Assembly (NCBI RefSeq): GCF_014336955.1
Contig: NZ_QRAI01000001.1
Span: forward strand, 868,001 to 932,000
Source of the DNA: Saccharophagus sp. K07
GTDB lineage: Bacteria; Pseudomonadota; Gammaproteobacteria; Pseudomonadales; Cellvibrionaceae
DNA length: 64,000 bases
Direction: 5' to 3'
The notes beneath the pieces are model-generated. The model worked only from the letters and a program-made list of their open reading frames with translations, had not been told where the DNA came from and did no database searches. Shown here piece by piece: positions 47,587-55,207 of this stretch. The position numbers and the translations under genes are program-made. The first letter of the stretch is position 1. The number at the start of each line of letters is the position of its first letter.

Positions 47587-48093
47587 TCAAGCCCCTCCAA
47601 GTTGGGTGGGATGTTCAACCAAAAGGGTGTATTGCTTTTTCGACGGTGTACTGTCATCGGTCGCGCGACTGTCATCAAACGAGACAATAATTTGGATATA
47701 ACTTTGCGTTCCCTGGGTTTTTAATGAGATTTCCCCGGAGCCTGCCGGCAAGCTTTTCTGCACGGCGTTACTCCAGTTGAATAAATCCCAGTTCACCAAG
47801 TCTGCAGGAGAGCACGCAGGTGTATCGAATGCGGATGTTGAACAAGAGGTGGGAGCGGTTGCCGGAATTGCCGTGGATGCGTAGGCAGTTGCGTTTTTCG
47901 GGTTGCCTCTGATGCGCTCGGCAATATCATTCGCCAAGACTATAGCGCGTCCGTATGTATCAGCAGATTGGTTGAATTTCATGGATTTGACCTGCATACC
48001 CAAAATCCCGAGCAGGCCGATCGCCAAAACAAAAAGAGATATCATGACTTCTATAAGAGAAGAGCCTTTCTGCTTGTACAGCTTCATGTCCAT
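47587..48093 (-). CDS. pilV: Type IV minor pilin PilV
   Basis: This 168-residue minor pilin has the prepilin motif KQKGSSLIEVMISLFVLAIGLLG, with cleavage after the glycine and the +5 glutamate. A cysteine pair (SCSTS...PACS) may form a disulfide. It is the first gene of pilVWX-pilY1 here; fimT/fimU is missing from the usual place upstream. Confidence 0.9.
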   Translation of the reverse strand: MDMKLYKQKGSSLIEVMISLFVLAIGLLGILGMQVKSMKFNQSADTYGRAIVLANDIAERIRGNPKNATAYASTAIPATAPTSCSTSAFDTPACSPADLVNWDLFNWSNAVQKSLPAGSGEISLKTQGTQSYIQIIVSFDDSRATDDSTPSKKQYTLLVEHPTQLGGA

Positions 48094-48650
48094 TGCCCTG
48101 CGAAAAGTTGTGTACCTACATCACACGTTCACAACCTTGGTCCAGCGTCCGATAATTCCATGCAGCAGCTCTTATAACTGAACTGTTGGGAATCAGAGGT
48201 TTTCGTTGTATTCGTTTATTTCACTATTGTGTTAAGGGGCCGCAATAGTGTTTATTTTTTTGTTGCGGACAGTAAGTGTCTGCCCACTATAGATATCAGC
48301 AAATTGATTTATTTAACGCCACCGTTTTTATGTTTTCTCCGATCAGCGGAGCATAAAGGAGATTAATGGATTGCAAATTTTAATTGTCATATCAATTACC
48401 TTAAGGTCGTTTTGTAGATTTGTACCTGGCGGCTTAAACCCTTGGGAATCAGCAGATATGCCTGGCTTAAGATGGTCTAAACCTGTAGTCAAAGTGATTC
48501 TTAGGAGAGAAGGGGCAATGGTTGGAGGAAAACAATTGTTATAAAGCGTCAGGAATTCAGATGCGAAACATGATTAAAAAATAGTGTGAAATGGGAACAG
48601 GCCGTTTGTGTCGCACCGAAATGCGGCGGATTAAAAAACAAAAGCGGACT
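48094..48650. other. Long gene-free stretch between pilV and rtcB
   Basis: No gene larger than a few codons is supported. A short frame with a good ribosome site (AGGAGAGAAGGGGCA then ATG at 48519, seven codons: MVGGKQLL) is seen but is of doubtful meaning. An inverted repeat CCGCAA/TTGCGG surrounds a T-rich loop near 48240-48267. The promoter of the pilV operon should be at the low-coordinate end. Confidence 0.4.
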
Positions 48651-48651
48651 A

Positions 48652-48679
48652 TTGACAGCCAAAAAAATCGGCGTATTAT
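48652..48679 (+). promoter_or_regulatory. Strong sigma-70 promoter of the rtcB leader
   Basis: TTGACA (48652-48657) and TATTAT (48674-48679) are 16 bases apart, followed by a G/C-rich discriminator (CGCCGCCC). This form is typical of promoters for stable RNAs and stringently controlled genes. Transcription should begin near 48686. Confidence 0.75.
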
Positions 48680-48730
48680 CGCCGCCCAATTCGGCATTCG
48701 CTGGCAACAAATTTTAGAAGGGCACTCAAA

Positions 48731-48760
48731 ATGAACTATGAGGTATATCTAAAGTCTTAA
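48731..48760 (+). CDS. Possible leader peptide 1 (9 codons)
   Basis: ATG to TAA encodes MNYEVYLKS, with AGAAGGG eight bases upstream. The whole frame sits inside the loop of the first hairpin of the rtcB leader, so its translation would open that hairpin. Two of nine codons are tyrosine. Whether it is translated is inference. Confidence 0.3.
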   Translation: MNYEVYLKS

Positions 48761-48819
48761 AACCCTTTTGAGTGTTTCACTTGGAAGGGCAGTCGATCCT
48801 TCCAGGTCAGAGTCAAAAG

Positions 48820-48850
48820 CCCTGATCGGGAAACCGTTCAGGGTTTTTTT
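48820..48850 (+). terminator. Intrinsic terminator before rtcB
   Basis: CCCTGA-T-CGG, loop GAAA, CCG-T-TCAGGG, then TTTTTTT. The GNRA tetraloop and T7 tract make it a strong terminator about 60 bases before the rtcB start. Confidence 0.88.
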
Positions 48851-48870
48851 ATGGCGCTTCGGAAGGGTAA

Positions 48871-48900
48871 ATGAATTTACGAAAGTCAATCGACTTTTGA
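48871..48900 (+). CDS. Possible leader peptide 2 (9 codons)
   Basis: ATG to TGA encodes MNLRKSIDF, with GGAAGGG just upstream, a better ribosome site than that of rtcB itself. It ends 10 bases before the rtcB ATG, so translational coupling is possible. Its last codons lie in TTTTGAGTG (48895-48903), a second copy of the sequence that pairs in the first leader hairpin. Confidence 0.3.
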   Translation: MNLRKSIDF

Positions 48901-48910
48901 GTGAGTTTTT

Positions 48911-50119
48911 ATGCCTGTCAAAATTGAATTAAATAAGGGCGCTGCGAACGGACATAAGCCGGTAAAAATTTACACCAGCGATATTGAAAATCAGGCGCTG
49001 ACGCAATTAAAACAAATTGCCGCTTTACCGATCGTCCATTCGCATGTGGCGGCCATGCCGGACGTGCATGCGGGGATTGGTGCAACCGTAGGCTCGGTAA
49101 TTCCTACGCTGAATGCCATTATTCCGGCAGCGGTGGGTGTGGATATCGGCTGCGGCATGACGGCTGTGCGCTTGTCCGTAAAATCCTCGCAGCTACCGGA
49201 TAACTTAGCGCCGATGCGCAGCGCCATCGAGCGCGCTGTGCCGGTAGGTATGCAAGCACATAAAACAGTGAGTGTGCGAGCCAGTGCTTGTAAACAGCTG
49301 GCGACGGGTGTTGACTGGTTGTTTGAGAAGCATCCTACTGTGATGAAAATGCTGAAACAGCCGCAGGCGCTCTGGACCAAACAATTGGGAACCTTGGGCA
49401 GCGGTAATCACTTTATTGAAATCTGTATCGACGAAAATAAAGACATCTGGGTGATGTTGCACTCGGGTAGTCGTGGGATCGGCAATGCCATAGGTCAATA
49501 TTTTATTAAATTGGCCAAAGCGGATATGGGTAAACATATCCATAATTTGCCGGATAAGGATCTCGCGTATTTCACCGAAGGAAGCGAGCACTTTGTGGAC
49601 TATGTGACAGCGGTAAGTTGGGCGCAGGAATATGCGCGAATAAACCGTGAGGAAATGCTCGGCTTGGTATTGCGTGCTATTGAGCCTTTTTTACCGGAAT
49701 TTCGTGCGGATCGACATGCGATTAATTGTCACCACAATTACGTAAGCCGTGAAGTGCATTTTGGTGAAGAGGTTTATTTGACGCGCAAAGGTGCGATCAG
49801 TGCACGCGAGGGAGAATTGGGAATTATTCCTGGCAGTATGGGCGCGCGTTCTTACATAGTGCGCGGCAAGGGAAATCCAGATTCTTTCTGTTCCTGTGCT
49901 CATGGCGCAGGTCGGCGTATGAGCCGCACAGCGGCTCGGCAGCAATTTCGCCGGGAAGATTTGATCGAACAAACTCGCGGAGTGGAGTGTCGCAAGGATA
50001 CGGGGGTTTTGGATGAAATTCCCGCAGCCTACAAGGATATAGATCAGGTAATGGAGAACCAGTCCGATCTGGTGGAAGTGGTACACACCTTAAAACAGGT
50101 GCTGTGTATTAAAGGGTGA
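48911..50119 (+). CDS. rtcB: RNA-splicing ligase RtcB
   Basis: RtcB joins RNA 2',3'-cyclic phosphate (or 3'-phosphate) ends to 5'-OH ends using GTP and Mn2+, repairing cleaved tRNA or rRNA. The 402-residue protein has the metal and active-site motifs MPDVHAGIGATVGSVIP, VGVDIGCGM, LGSGNHFIE, HSGSRGIGN, GSMGARSYIV, and the guanylylated histidine in CAHGAGRRMSR. The compact length fits the RtcB2-like group. It is preceded by a structured leader and followed by a small basic protein; no rtcA is present here. Confidence 0.96.
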   Translation: MPVKIELNKGAANGHKPVKIYTSDIENQALTQLKQIAALPIVHSHVAAMPDVHAGIGATVGSVIPTLNAIIPAAVGVDIGCGMTAVRLSVKSSQLPDNLAPMRSAIERAVPVGMQAHKTVSVRASACKQLATGVDWLFEKHPTVMKMLKQPQALWTKQLGTLGSGNHFIEICIDENKDIWVMLHSGSRGIGNAIGQYFIKLAKADMGKHIHNLPDKDLAYFTEGSEHFVDYVTAVSWAQEYARINREEMLGLVLRAIEPFLPEFRADRHAINCHHNYVSREVHFGEEVYLTRKGAISAREGELGIIPGSMGARSYIVRGKGNPDSFCSCAHGAGRRMSRTAARQQFRREDLIEQTRGVECRKDTGVLDEIPAAYKDIDQVMENQSDLVEVVHTLKQVLCIKG

Positions 50120-50158
50120 TATGTGTATTAAAGAGTTATGTTTAAATGAGGATATTCA

Positions 50159-50362
50159 ATGGGTAAAAAACAAGAGCGACGTAATGGTCATGCGTTTCAC
50201 CCGATTATGCGAAAGGGTGGGGTGCATGAAAAATCCAACAAGGCTAAACGTGCAGCGGCCAAACAGCAAACGAACCGCAAGGTTCAGGAGTGGTTTGGCC
50301 GCTCTTCGTTTTTCAGTTCTTCTTTTTTAATTCTCACTGAAAAAATGCCCGCATTGGCGTGA
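50159..50362 (+). CDS. Small basic protein with a terminator hairpin inside its frame (ArfA-like logic?)
   Basis: The frame from ATG 50159 has a strong GAGGAT site six bases upstream and encodes 67 residues, very rich in Lys/Arg/His (MGKKQERRNGHAFHP, GGVHEKSNKAKRAAAKQQ). At codons 32-52 it contains a terminator-like hairpin (50254-50313). Transcripts ending there would lack a stop codon and encode about 50 residues ending near WFGRSSFF. The Escherichia ribosome-rescue gene arfA has just this design and size, but sequence similarity to ArfA is not evident. An alternative is an ordinary small gene whose true end has decayed. Confidence 0.55.
   Translation: MGKKQERRNGHAFHPIMRKGGVHEKSNKAKRAAAKQQTNRKVQEWFGRSSFFSSSFLILTEKMPALA
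50254..50313 (+). terminator. Terminator-like hairpin within the small gene after rtcB
   Basis: AGCGGCCAAAC (50254-50264) and GTTTGGCCGCT (50293-50303) form an 11-bp perfect stem. Inside it GAACC-GCAA-GGTTC makes a second stem with a GNRA loop. TCTTCGTTTTT follows. It can act as terminator or RNase III site. Confidence 0.8.
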
Positions 50363-50373
50363 TCGAATTCAGC

Positions 50374-51222
50374 TTAAGCTGATTTTTCAATTGGCAAGCC
50401 TTCTTTTGTTCCCCACTCAGCCCATGATCCATCGTATAAAGCTGTATGGGTGTAGCCACCAACTTGCGCTGCCAGTATTCCAATACAAGCGGTAACACCC
50501 GAACCACAACTGAAAATCAGGCGCTGATCTTTTGCGCATCCGGCATTGGCAAAAATATCGTTTAGACGATTTTCTGCTTGAAGATAAATGCCATCGATCA
50601 AATTGCCGAAGGGAATATTGACGGAGGAGGGGATATGACCGCCTTTGACGCCGGGTCTCGGTTCTGCTTCCGCACCGGAAAATCGTCCGGTACTGCGCAC
50701 GTCGATAATACGCGTGGTTGCTTGATTAATTGACTTGAGTACATCTTTCGCCGTGACAACGCGCGTGCTCTCCAGTCGCGCTATAAAATTGCCAGCGTGT
50801 TGTGCTGTTTTACACTCGGCAGCAACCTCTCTCTTGCTGGCGATCCAGGCGGGTAAACCGCCGTCAAGTACAACAACCTTTTCATGCCCCATGACTTTGA
50901 AATTCCACCAAGCGCGCGGTGCGGAATAAATGCCGATGCTGTCGTAGACAACTATGATGGATTCTTTATTGATTCCCAGCCTGCGCGCTTCTTCTTGGAA
51001 CAGCGATGGCGGCAGCAAAGTGTGCGGCAGGCCGGAGTCGTGTAACGACAAGGCATCTATATCGAAGCGCAGAGAATTGGGTATATGCCCGGTATTGGCG
51101 AATTCTTCTGGTTTTCTTCCTACAGGCGGCAGAGTGGCATCCAGAAGGATAAGGTTATCGTTACGGATATTGTGCTGAAGCCACTCGATCGAGACGAGGT
51201 TTGTAGGGTTGGCGTTCGGCAT
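50374..51222 (-). CDS. sseA: 3-mercaptopyruvate/thiosulfate sulfurtransferase
   Basis: This 282-residue protein has two rhodanese domains. The N-terminal inactive one starts VSIEWLQHNIRNDNLILLDATLP; the C-terminal one carries the active cysteine in FSCGSGVTACIGIL, whose CGSGVTA loop is typical of mercaptopyruvate sulfurtransferases. It is convergent with the gene before it and has no close partner. Confidence 0.93.
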   Translation of the reverse strand: MPNANPTNLVSIEWLQHNIRNDNLILLDATLPPVGRKPEEFANTGHIPNSLRFDIDALSLHDSGLPHTLLPPSLFQEEARRLGINKESIIVVYDSIGIYSAPRAWWNFKVMGHEKVVVLDGGLPAWIASKREVAAECKTAQHAGNFIARLESTRVVTAKDVLKSINQATTRIIDVRSTGRFSGAEAEPRPGVKGGHIPSSVNIPFGNLIDGIYLQAENRLNDIFANAGCAKDQRLIFSCGSGVTACIGILAAQVGGYTHTALYDGSWAEWGTKEGLPIEKSA

Positions 51223-51293
51223 GACATGCTCCTGTAAGTGAAGTCGTGTCTTTGTAGCGAAGGGTGAAGTCTACAGTGCATGGCGCTCCCGCG

Positions 51294-52414
51294 CTACCGG
51301 CATTCCCGTTGCAAAAGCGACAACACAAGGTACTCCTCCCGGTAAAACCCTTTGGGACAATCATCGCCTGTGCATTTTTCCCAATAAGGATGTAATCGAC
51401 GCTCTTCGTAAAGCTCCAGAATGCTAGGGTGGACATAATATTTTTTACACACGGATCGGGTATTGCCTAAGTGGCTGGCAACCATATCCAGTGCCGCTAC
51501 CACATTTTTCTTTAGCTGCGTTTGTGTGTCACAAATGCCTATATCACGCAACGCGGTAAATGCGTGGACAGTGCCCGCCCAGGTGCGGAAATCTTTTGCG
51601 GTAAAATCTTCTCCAGTGATGTCTTTTAGATAGGCGTTCACCATTCCGGAGTCTATGCCTTTCGGATTGCTGTCTTCATCGTAATATTGAAAAAGTTCTT
51701 TCCCGGGAATATCGCGGCAATTTTTACGATTCTCGCCAAGCGTTTATTTTTGAGGGTGACTTTGTGTGCAACGCCTTTTTTGCCTTTGAATATAAAGTGC
51801 AAACGATCCTTTTCAATTTTGACGTGTTGATTTTTAAGTGTTGTGAGGCCAAATGAGCCGTAGAGTTTTTCATAGGCGCTATTGCCGATGCGAATGCTGG
51901 TCTGATCCATCAGACTGACCACTGCCGCCAACACTTTTTCCACTGGCATGCCGGGGCGGGCGAGATCTTTTTCCAGGTGCTGTCGAATGGCGGGAATTTG
52001 CTGGCCGAATTGTAAGAGGCGGTAAAACTTGGTGTGATTGCGCAGTGCTGTCCAGTGCGGGTGATATTTATACTGCTTGCGCCCGCGCACATCTATGCCT
52101 GTTACTTGCAGGTGTCCATTCTCTTCGAGACAGATCCATACATTCTCCCAGGCCGGTGGAATGACCAGTTTTTTGATGCGTTCGAGTGTTGCACGGTCGC
52201 GAATTTTTTTGTGGCCTGAAACATAGGTAAAACCATCGGCCGAACGGATTCTTTGTATGCCCGGTTGACGATCGTCGACGTAAATAAGATTGACGGCTTC
52301 TGCGCTTTTTCTTCCATCATTCAGAATTGCATCGATTTTACGTTTGCTAAGTTTGATTTCCCCATCCAAAAGCATGCGGCCGCACCTAAGTCGCTTTTGT
52401 TTAAGGCCATGCAA
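51294..52414 (-). pseudogene. DNA topoisomerase IB, frameshifted
   Basis: The protein is split over two frames. The first (52414 to 51653) holds the N-terminal DNA-binding part and most of the catalytic domain (IYVDDRQPGIQR, YKYHPHWTALRN, TSIRIGNSAYEKLYGSFGLTTL). The second (to 51294) holds the rest, including TAKDFRTWAGTVHA and the catalytic tyrosine in LGNTRSVCKKYYVHP. Adding one base to the T run 51721-51725 (A run on the coding strand) joins them as ...RIVK-NCRDIPGKELFQYYD.... All catalytic residues survive, so this is a recent break or a sequencing error. Poxvirus-type bacterial TopIB relaxes supercoils. Confidence 0.85.
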
Positions 52415-52472
52415 AAAAAGGGCTCGTTTGATGAAAAATAAGAAATTAAGAGAAGAGGGATGCTAGGTGTCG

Positions 52473-53474
52473 TTATGTTGAAGGCTTTGATTTTTCAAAT
52501 TCGATGACGTAACCAGTTTTTCCTGGTACAGCCTGGAACAGCTTGGCTTGAGGATAAAATTCCTGCGCTAAGGCCGCAATTTCAGCCTTTATTGACTCAG
52601 GAGTATTAATACCAAAATAGATTGCCGTGATTTGTTCGGCAGCGAAGGGCAGGTCGTCATACCATTCCTGGTAATGGCTGTCGGCAATGGGAATATCCCG
52701 CGGGCTTACAGTAATGCAGCGCCATTCCTGCTCGAGTTTGCGATGGGGGCCTTTAACAAAAAAGTGATCGTTGAAACGTTCCGCTGCTGTGTCTTTACGG
52801 GTGTGCAGGATTGCTCCCAGCTGCTCGCGAAGACTGGTTAATTGCGGACGCTCTGTTTGGTACACCACGGGTTTGGCCGTGTTAAACGGCGCAGCGTTGG
52901 TCAAGGCGAAACGAATTGCAATGCCGCGGTGGCAGTCGGCAAACGTATCCCAGGCAGTCACATTGTCTGGTTTGGCGGAAAAGGAGCAGATGCGAACCTT
53001 GCGTACGTATTCCTGCCATTTGGAATGCAGGATTTCCAGCTGTGCCTGCCGGTAATCCACCATTTTGCTGAGCAAATCGCGCAAGGTGCTGTGAGATTCG
53101 TCGGCGGAGTGAAAGCGATCTTCATCGCGCCAGCGTCGTATGGCATTAATCAATGGCGATTCCCCTTTCGGTTGTTCAGGGGCAAAAATCATCGACGCTG
53201 CCAGTTTGATGGTGGAATCCAGCAAAGAACTCGTATCAAAGTTAAAACCGCTACTGGCGGACAGCTCGAATGGATCGCCAAAACGATCGGGCGAGCTCCA
53301 GCGCAGTTTTCGCTCCTTGAGAATAGCTAAAGCACCATCGCAGTCGGTGAATTTGATCAGGCTGTCAAGTTTGTCTGCAGACACTGTAATCCTTTTTGGC
53401 GGTTCCGGCTTATGTAATGAGTCTCGGTGCCCTCGTGAGGCAATTGAGGCTTCGTTTATAAGAGTAGTCGGCAT
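52473..53474 (-). CDS. DUF2971 family protein
   Basis: This 333-residue protein has the DUF2971 pattern: an N-terminal SLIKFTDCDGALAILKERKLRWSSPDRFGDPFE, a central CSFSAKPDNVTAWDTFADCHRGIAIRF, and a C-terminal Ile-Tyr-Phe-Gly-containing segment. It has no signal peptide. The family's function is unknown; it is often found in accessory DNA and defence-like settings. The first 25 residues may be an over-extension, since DKLDSLIKFT is the natural domain start. Confidence 0.8.
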   Translation of the reverse strand: MPTTLINEASIASRGHRDSLHKPEPPKRITVSADKLDSLIKFTDCDGALAILKERKLRWSSPDRFGDPFELSASSGFNFDTSSLLDSTIKLAASMIFAPEQPKGESPLINAIRRWRDEDRFHSADESHSTLRDLLSKMVDYRQAQLEILHSKWQEYVRKVRICSFSAKPDNVTAWDTFADCHRGIAIRFALTNAAPFNTAKPVVYQTERPQLTSLREQLGAILHTRKDTAAERFNDHFFVKGPHRKLEQEWRCITVSPRDIPIADSHYQEWYDDLPFAAEQITAIYFGINTPESIKAEIAALAQEFYPQAKLFQAVPGKTGYVIEFEKSKPST

Positions 53475-54032
53475 CCCGCGAAAAATCTTTTGCCCTAAGT
53501 CCTAACATTGGCTTAGTTCTGTTGGAGGAGTAATTGTTATTCCGAATATCCCTAGGACTTTCTGTTCTTATAACTATCTGATGGCCAATGCGGACGAGGA
53601 AGCTGTTGGTGTTTCAATCTCCGATTATTATCCGAATGTCTGCAATTTTTTGGTCATTTTTGCGAGACGTTTATTATGGTTGGCGAATTCGCACCATAAA
53701 AATTGTTAAGTTCGTAATTGCCGTCCAAAAGGATTTCTCGAGTGACAGGTCTGGCTCTGATTCGGCCGGCCATTCTATTTATTTGCGAACTTCATTTCGC
53801 TCGCGTTTTGGTTATGGTTTGCGATTTGGAACACATTTGCTTTCCTCGTCACGAGGAGGGCAAGGGCAATAGGCGTGGCTGCGTTCAAAGAGGGCGTATT
53901 CCCTGCCTTTCTAAGTGCTTGGTTACTTACAGCGAAGTCAGTCTCTATGAAACTTAATGTTCCCGATAGTTTGCTTCAGGCAGTGGCGCCGCTAGAATAG
54001 CGCCCCAATTTGTCGATCATATTGGGGGTTCT
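53475..54032. other. Gene-free stretch upstream of pyrB
   Basis: Several short frames overlap here on the plus strand (within 53588-53957), but none has a good ribosome site, family signature or coding character. The region is more A/T-rich than pyrB and may be the remains of lost genes. A ribosome site GGGGGT stands just before pyrB. Confidence 0.4.
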
Positions 54033-55049
54033 ATGGAGTTTGCCGGTGCGCATATCTTGTCGGTTGAGCAGTTCGAACGAAGCGACATAGAGCGAATCTT
54101 CGATGTGGCCGATACCATGGGTCCCTACGCGCTGCGCGAAAAGGCGACGCGAGTACTGGAAGGGGCGATCCTCGGCAATATGTTTTTTGAACCGAGTACG
54201 CGGACCCGCGTCAGCTTCGGCTGCGCGTTCAACCTCTTGGGTGGTGAGGTTCGCGAAACCACCGGTTTCAAAAGCTCCGCCATCGCCAAGGGCGAATCTC
54301 TCTACGACACCGCTCGTGTTCTCTCCGGCTATAGCGACGTCATCTGTATGCGCCATCCGGCGGAAGGTTCAGTGGCCGAGTTTGCCGCCGCCAGCCGTGT
54401 GCCGGTGATCAACGGCGGTGACGGCGCCAACGAGCATCCCAGTCAGGCACTGCTCGACCTCTACACCATTCGCAAAGAACTGCGCGGTCGCAACCGCGGC
54501 CTTGATGGTTTGCGCATCGCCATGATCGGCGATCTTAAATACGGCCGCACAGTTCACTCTCTGTGCCGTCTCTTGTGTCTGTTTAACAATGTCCATATCA
54601 CCTTGGTTTCTCCAGCCGAATTGGCGATGCCGGAGTTTTATGTGGAGCTCGCACGCCAAGCCGGTCACAAAGTCACGATTTCTTCTGAACTGACTGCCAG
54701 TATCAGCAACGTGGATATCGTTTACTCCACGCGCATTCAGGAAGAGCGTTTCCCCACCAAAGAAGAAGCGGATTTGTACCGCGGACGTTTCCGCTTGAAT
54801 CAGGCGATCTACACCAAGTTCTGCGAGCCCAACACGGTCATCATGCACCCGCTGCCGCGCGACTCTCGCTCCGACGCCAACGAGTTGGATAACGATCTGA
54901 ACCAGAACCCTAATCTCGCCATTTTCCGCCAGGCGGATAATGGGCTGTTGGTGCGCATGGCGTTATTTGCGATGGTGCTGGATGTGGTGCATCTGGTTGA
55001 TCAATACGCGCGACCCGTACATTGGTTTCATCGCCGCGACAAGATATGA
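54033..55049 (+). CDS. pyrB: Aspartate carbamoyltransferase catalytic subunit
   Basis: PyrB condenses carbamoyl phosphate with aspartate in pyrimidine synthesis. The 338-residue protein has the carbamoyl-phosphate motif FEPSTRTRVSF, the HPSQALLDLYT block, GDLKYGRTVHSL and MHPLPR. It stands alone without pyrI or a dihydroorotase-like partner and ends in a strong terminator. Confidence 0.95.
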   Translation: MEFAGAHILSVEQFERSDIERIFDVADTMGPYALREKATRVLEGAILGNMFFEPSTRTRVSFGCAFNLLGGEVRETTGFKSSAIAKGESLYDTARVLSGYSDVICMRHPAEGSVAEFAAASRVPVINGGDGANEHPSQALLDLYTIRKELRGRNRGLDGLRIAMIGDLKYGRTVHSLCRLLCLFNNVHITLVSPAELAMPEFYVELARQAGHKVTISSELTASISNVDIVYSTRIQEERFPTKEEADLYRGRFRLNQAIYTKFCEPNTVIMHPLPRDSRSDANELDNDLNQNPNLAIFRQADNGLLVRMALFAMVLDVVHLVDQYARPVHWFHRRDKI

Positions 55050-55050
55050 A

Positions 55051-55075
55051 AAAAGGGCACTGAGTGCCCTTTTTT
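55051..55075 (+). terminator. Intrinsic terminator of pyrB
   Basis: AAAAGGGCAC and GTGCCCTTTTT pair around a TGA loop, starting one base after the pyrB stop. It is symmetric and may also work for the opposing GGDEF gene. Confidence 0.9.
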
Positions 55076-55207
55076 GTGTGACTCTGCGACCCGTCTGCCC
55101 TCACCTAAATCGGCGGGGACTTTGGATTCCACTCGCAAGATTTGGATTGTGCCTATCAGGGGGCCGGGCTTTTAAACGCTGGGCGAGGGCCTCTGTATTT
55201 CCAGCCC

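Larger units (their letters stand above)
48686..48850 (+). ncRNA. Structured leader or small RNA with terminator, upstream of rtcB
   Basis: Between the promoter and rtcB lies a stretch that can fold into ordered hairpins. CACTCAAAA (48723-48731) pairs with TTTTGAGTG (48766-48774). GGAAGG (48783-48788) pairs with CCTTCC (48798-48803). The terminator (48820-48850) has CCCTGA/TCAGGG closing CGG-GAAA-CCG and then seven T. GGTCAG (48805-48810) could instead pair with CTGATC (48822-48827) and prevent the terminator. The first hairpin encloses a nine-codon reading frame (48731-48760). It is either an attenuator of rtcB or a separate small RNA of about 165 bases; no known RNA family is recognised. 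Confidence 0.5.

Noticed and set aside
48686-48850. tRNA or tmRNA gene upstream of rtcB, suggested by the stable-RNA-like promoter
   Set aside because: No cloverleaf, TTC loop or CCA end can be formed.
50121-50330. Alternative 69-codon frame after rtcB
   Set aside because: It lacks a ribosome site of its own, while the overlapping frame from 50159 has a strong one and a biased basic composition.
53588-53957. Overlapping plus-strand frames before pyrB
   Set aside because: No ribosome sites, no recognisable domain and mutual overlap.
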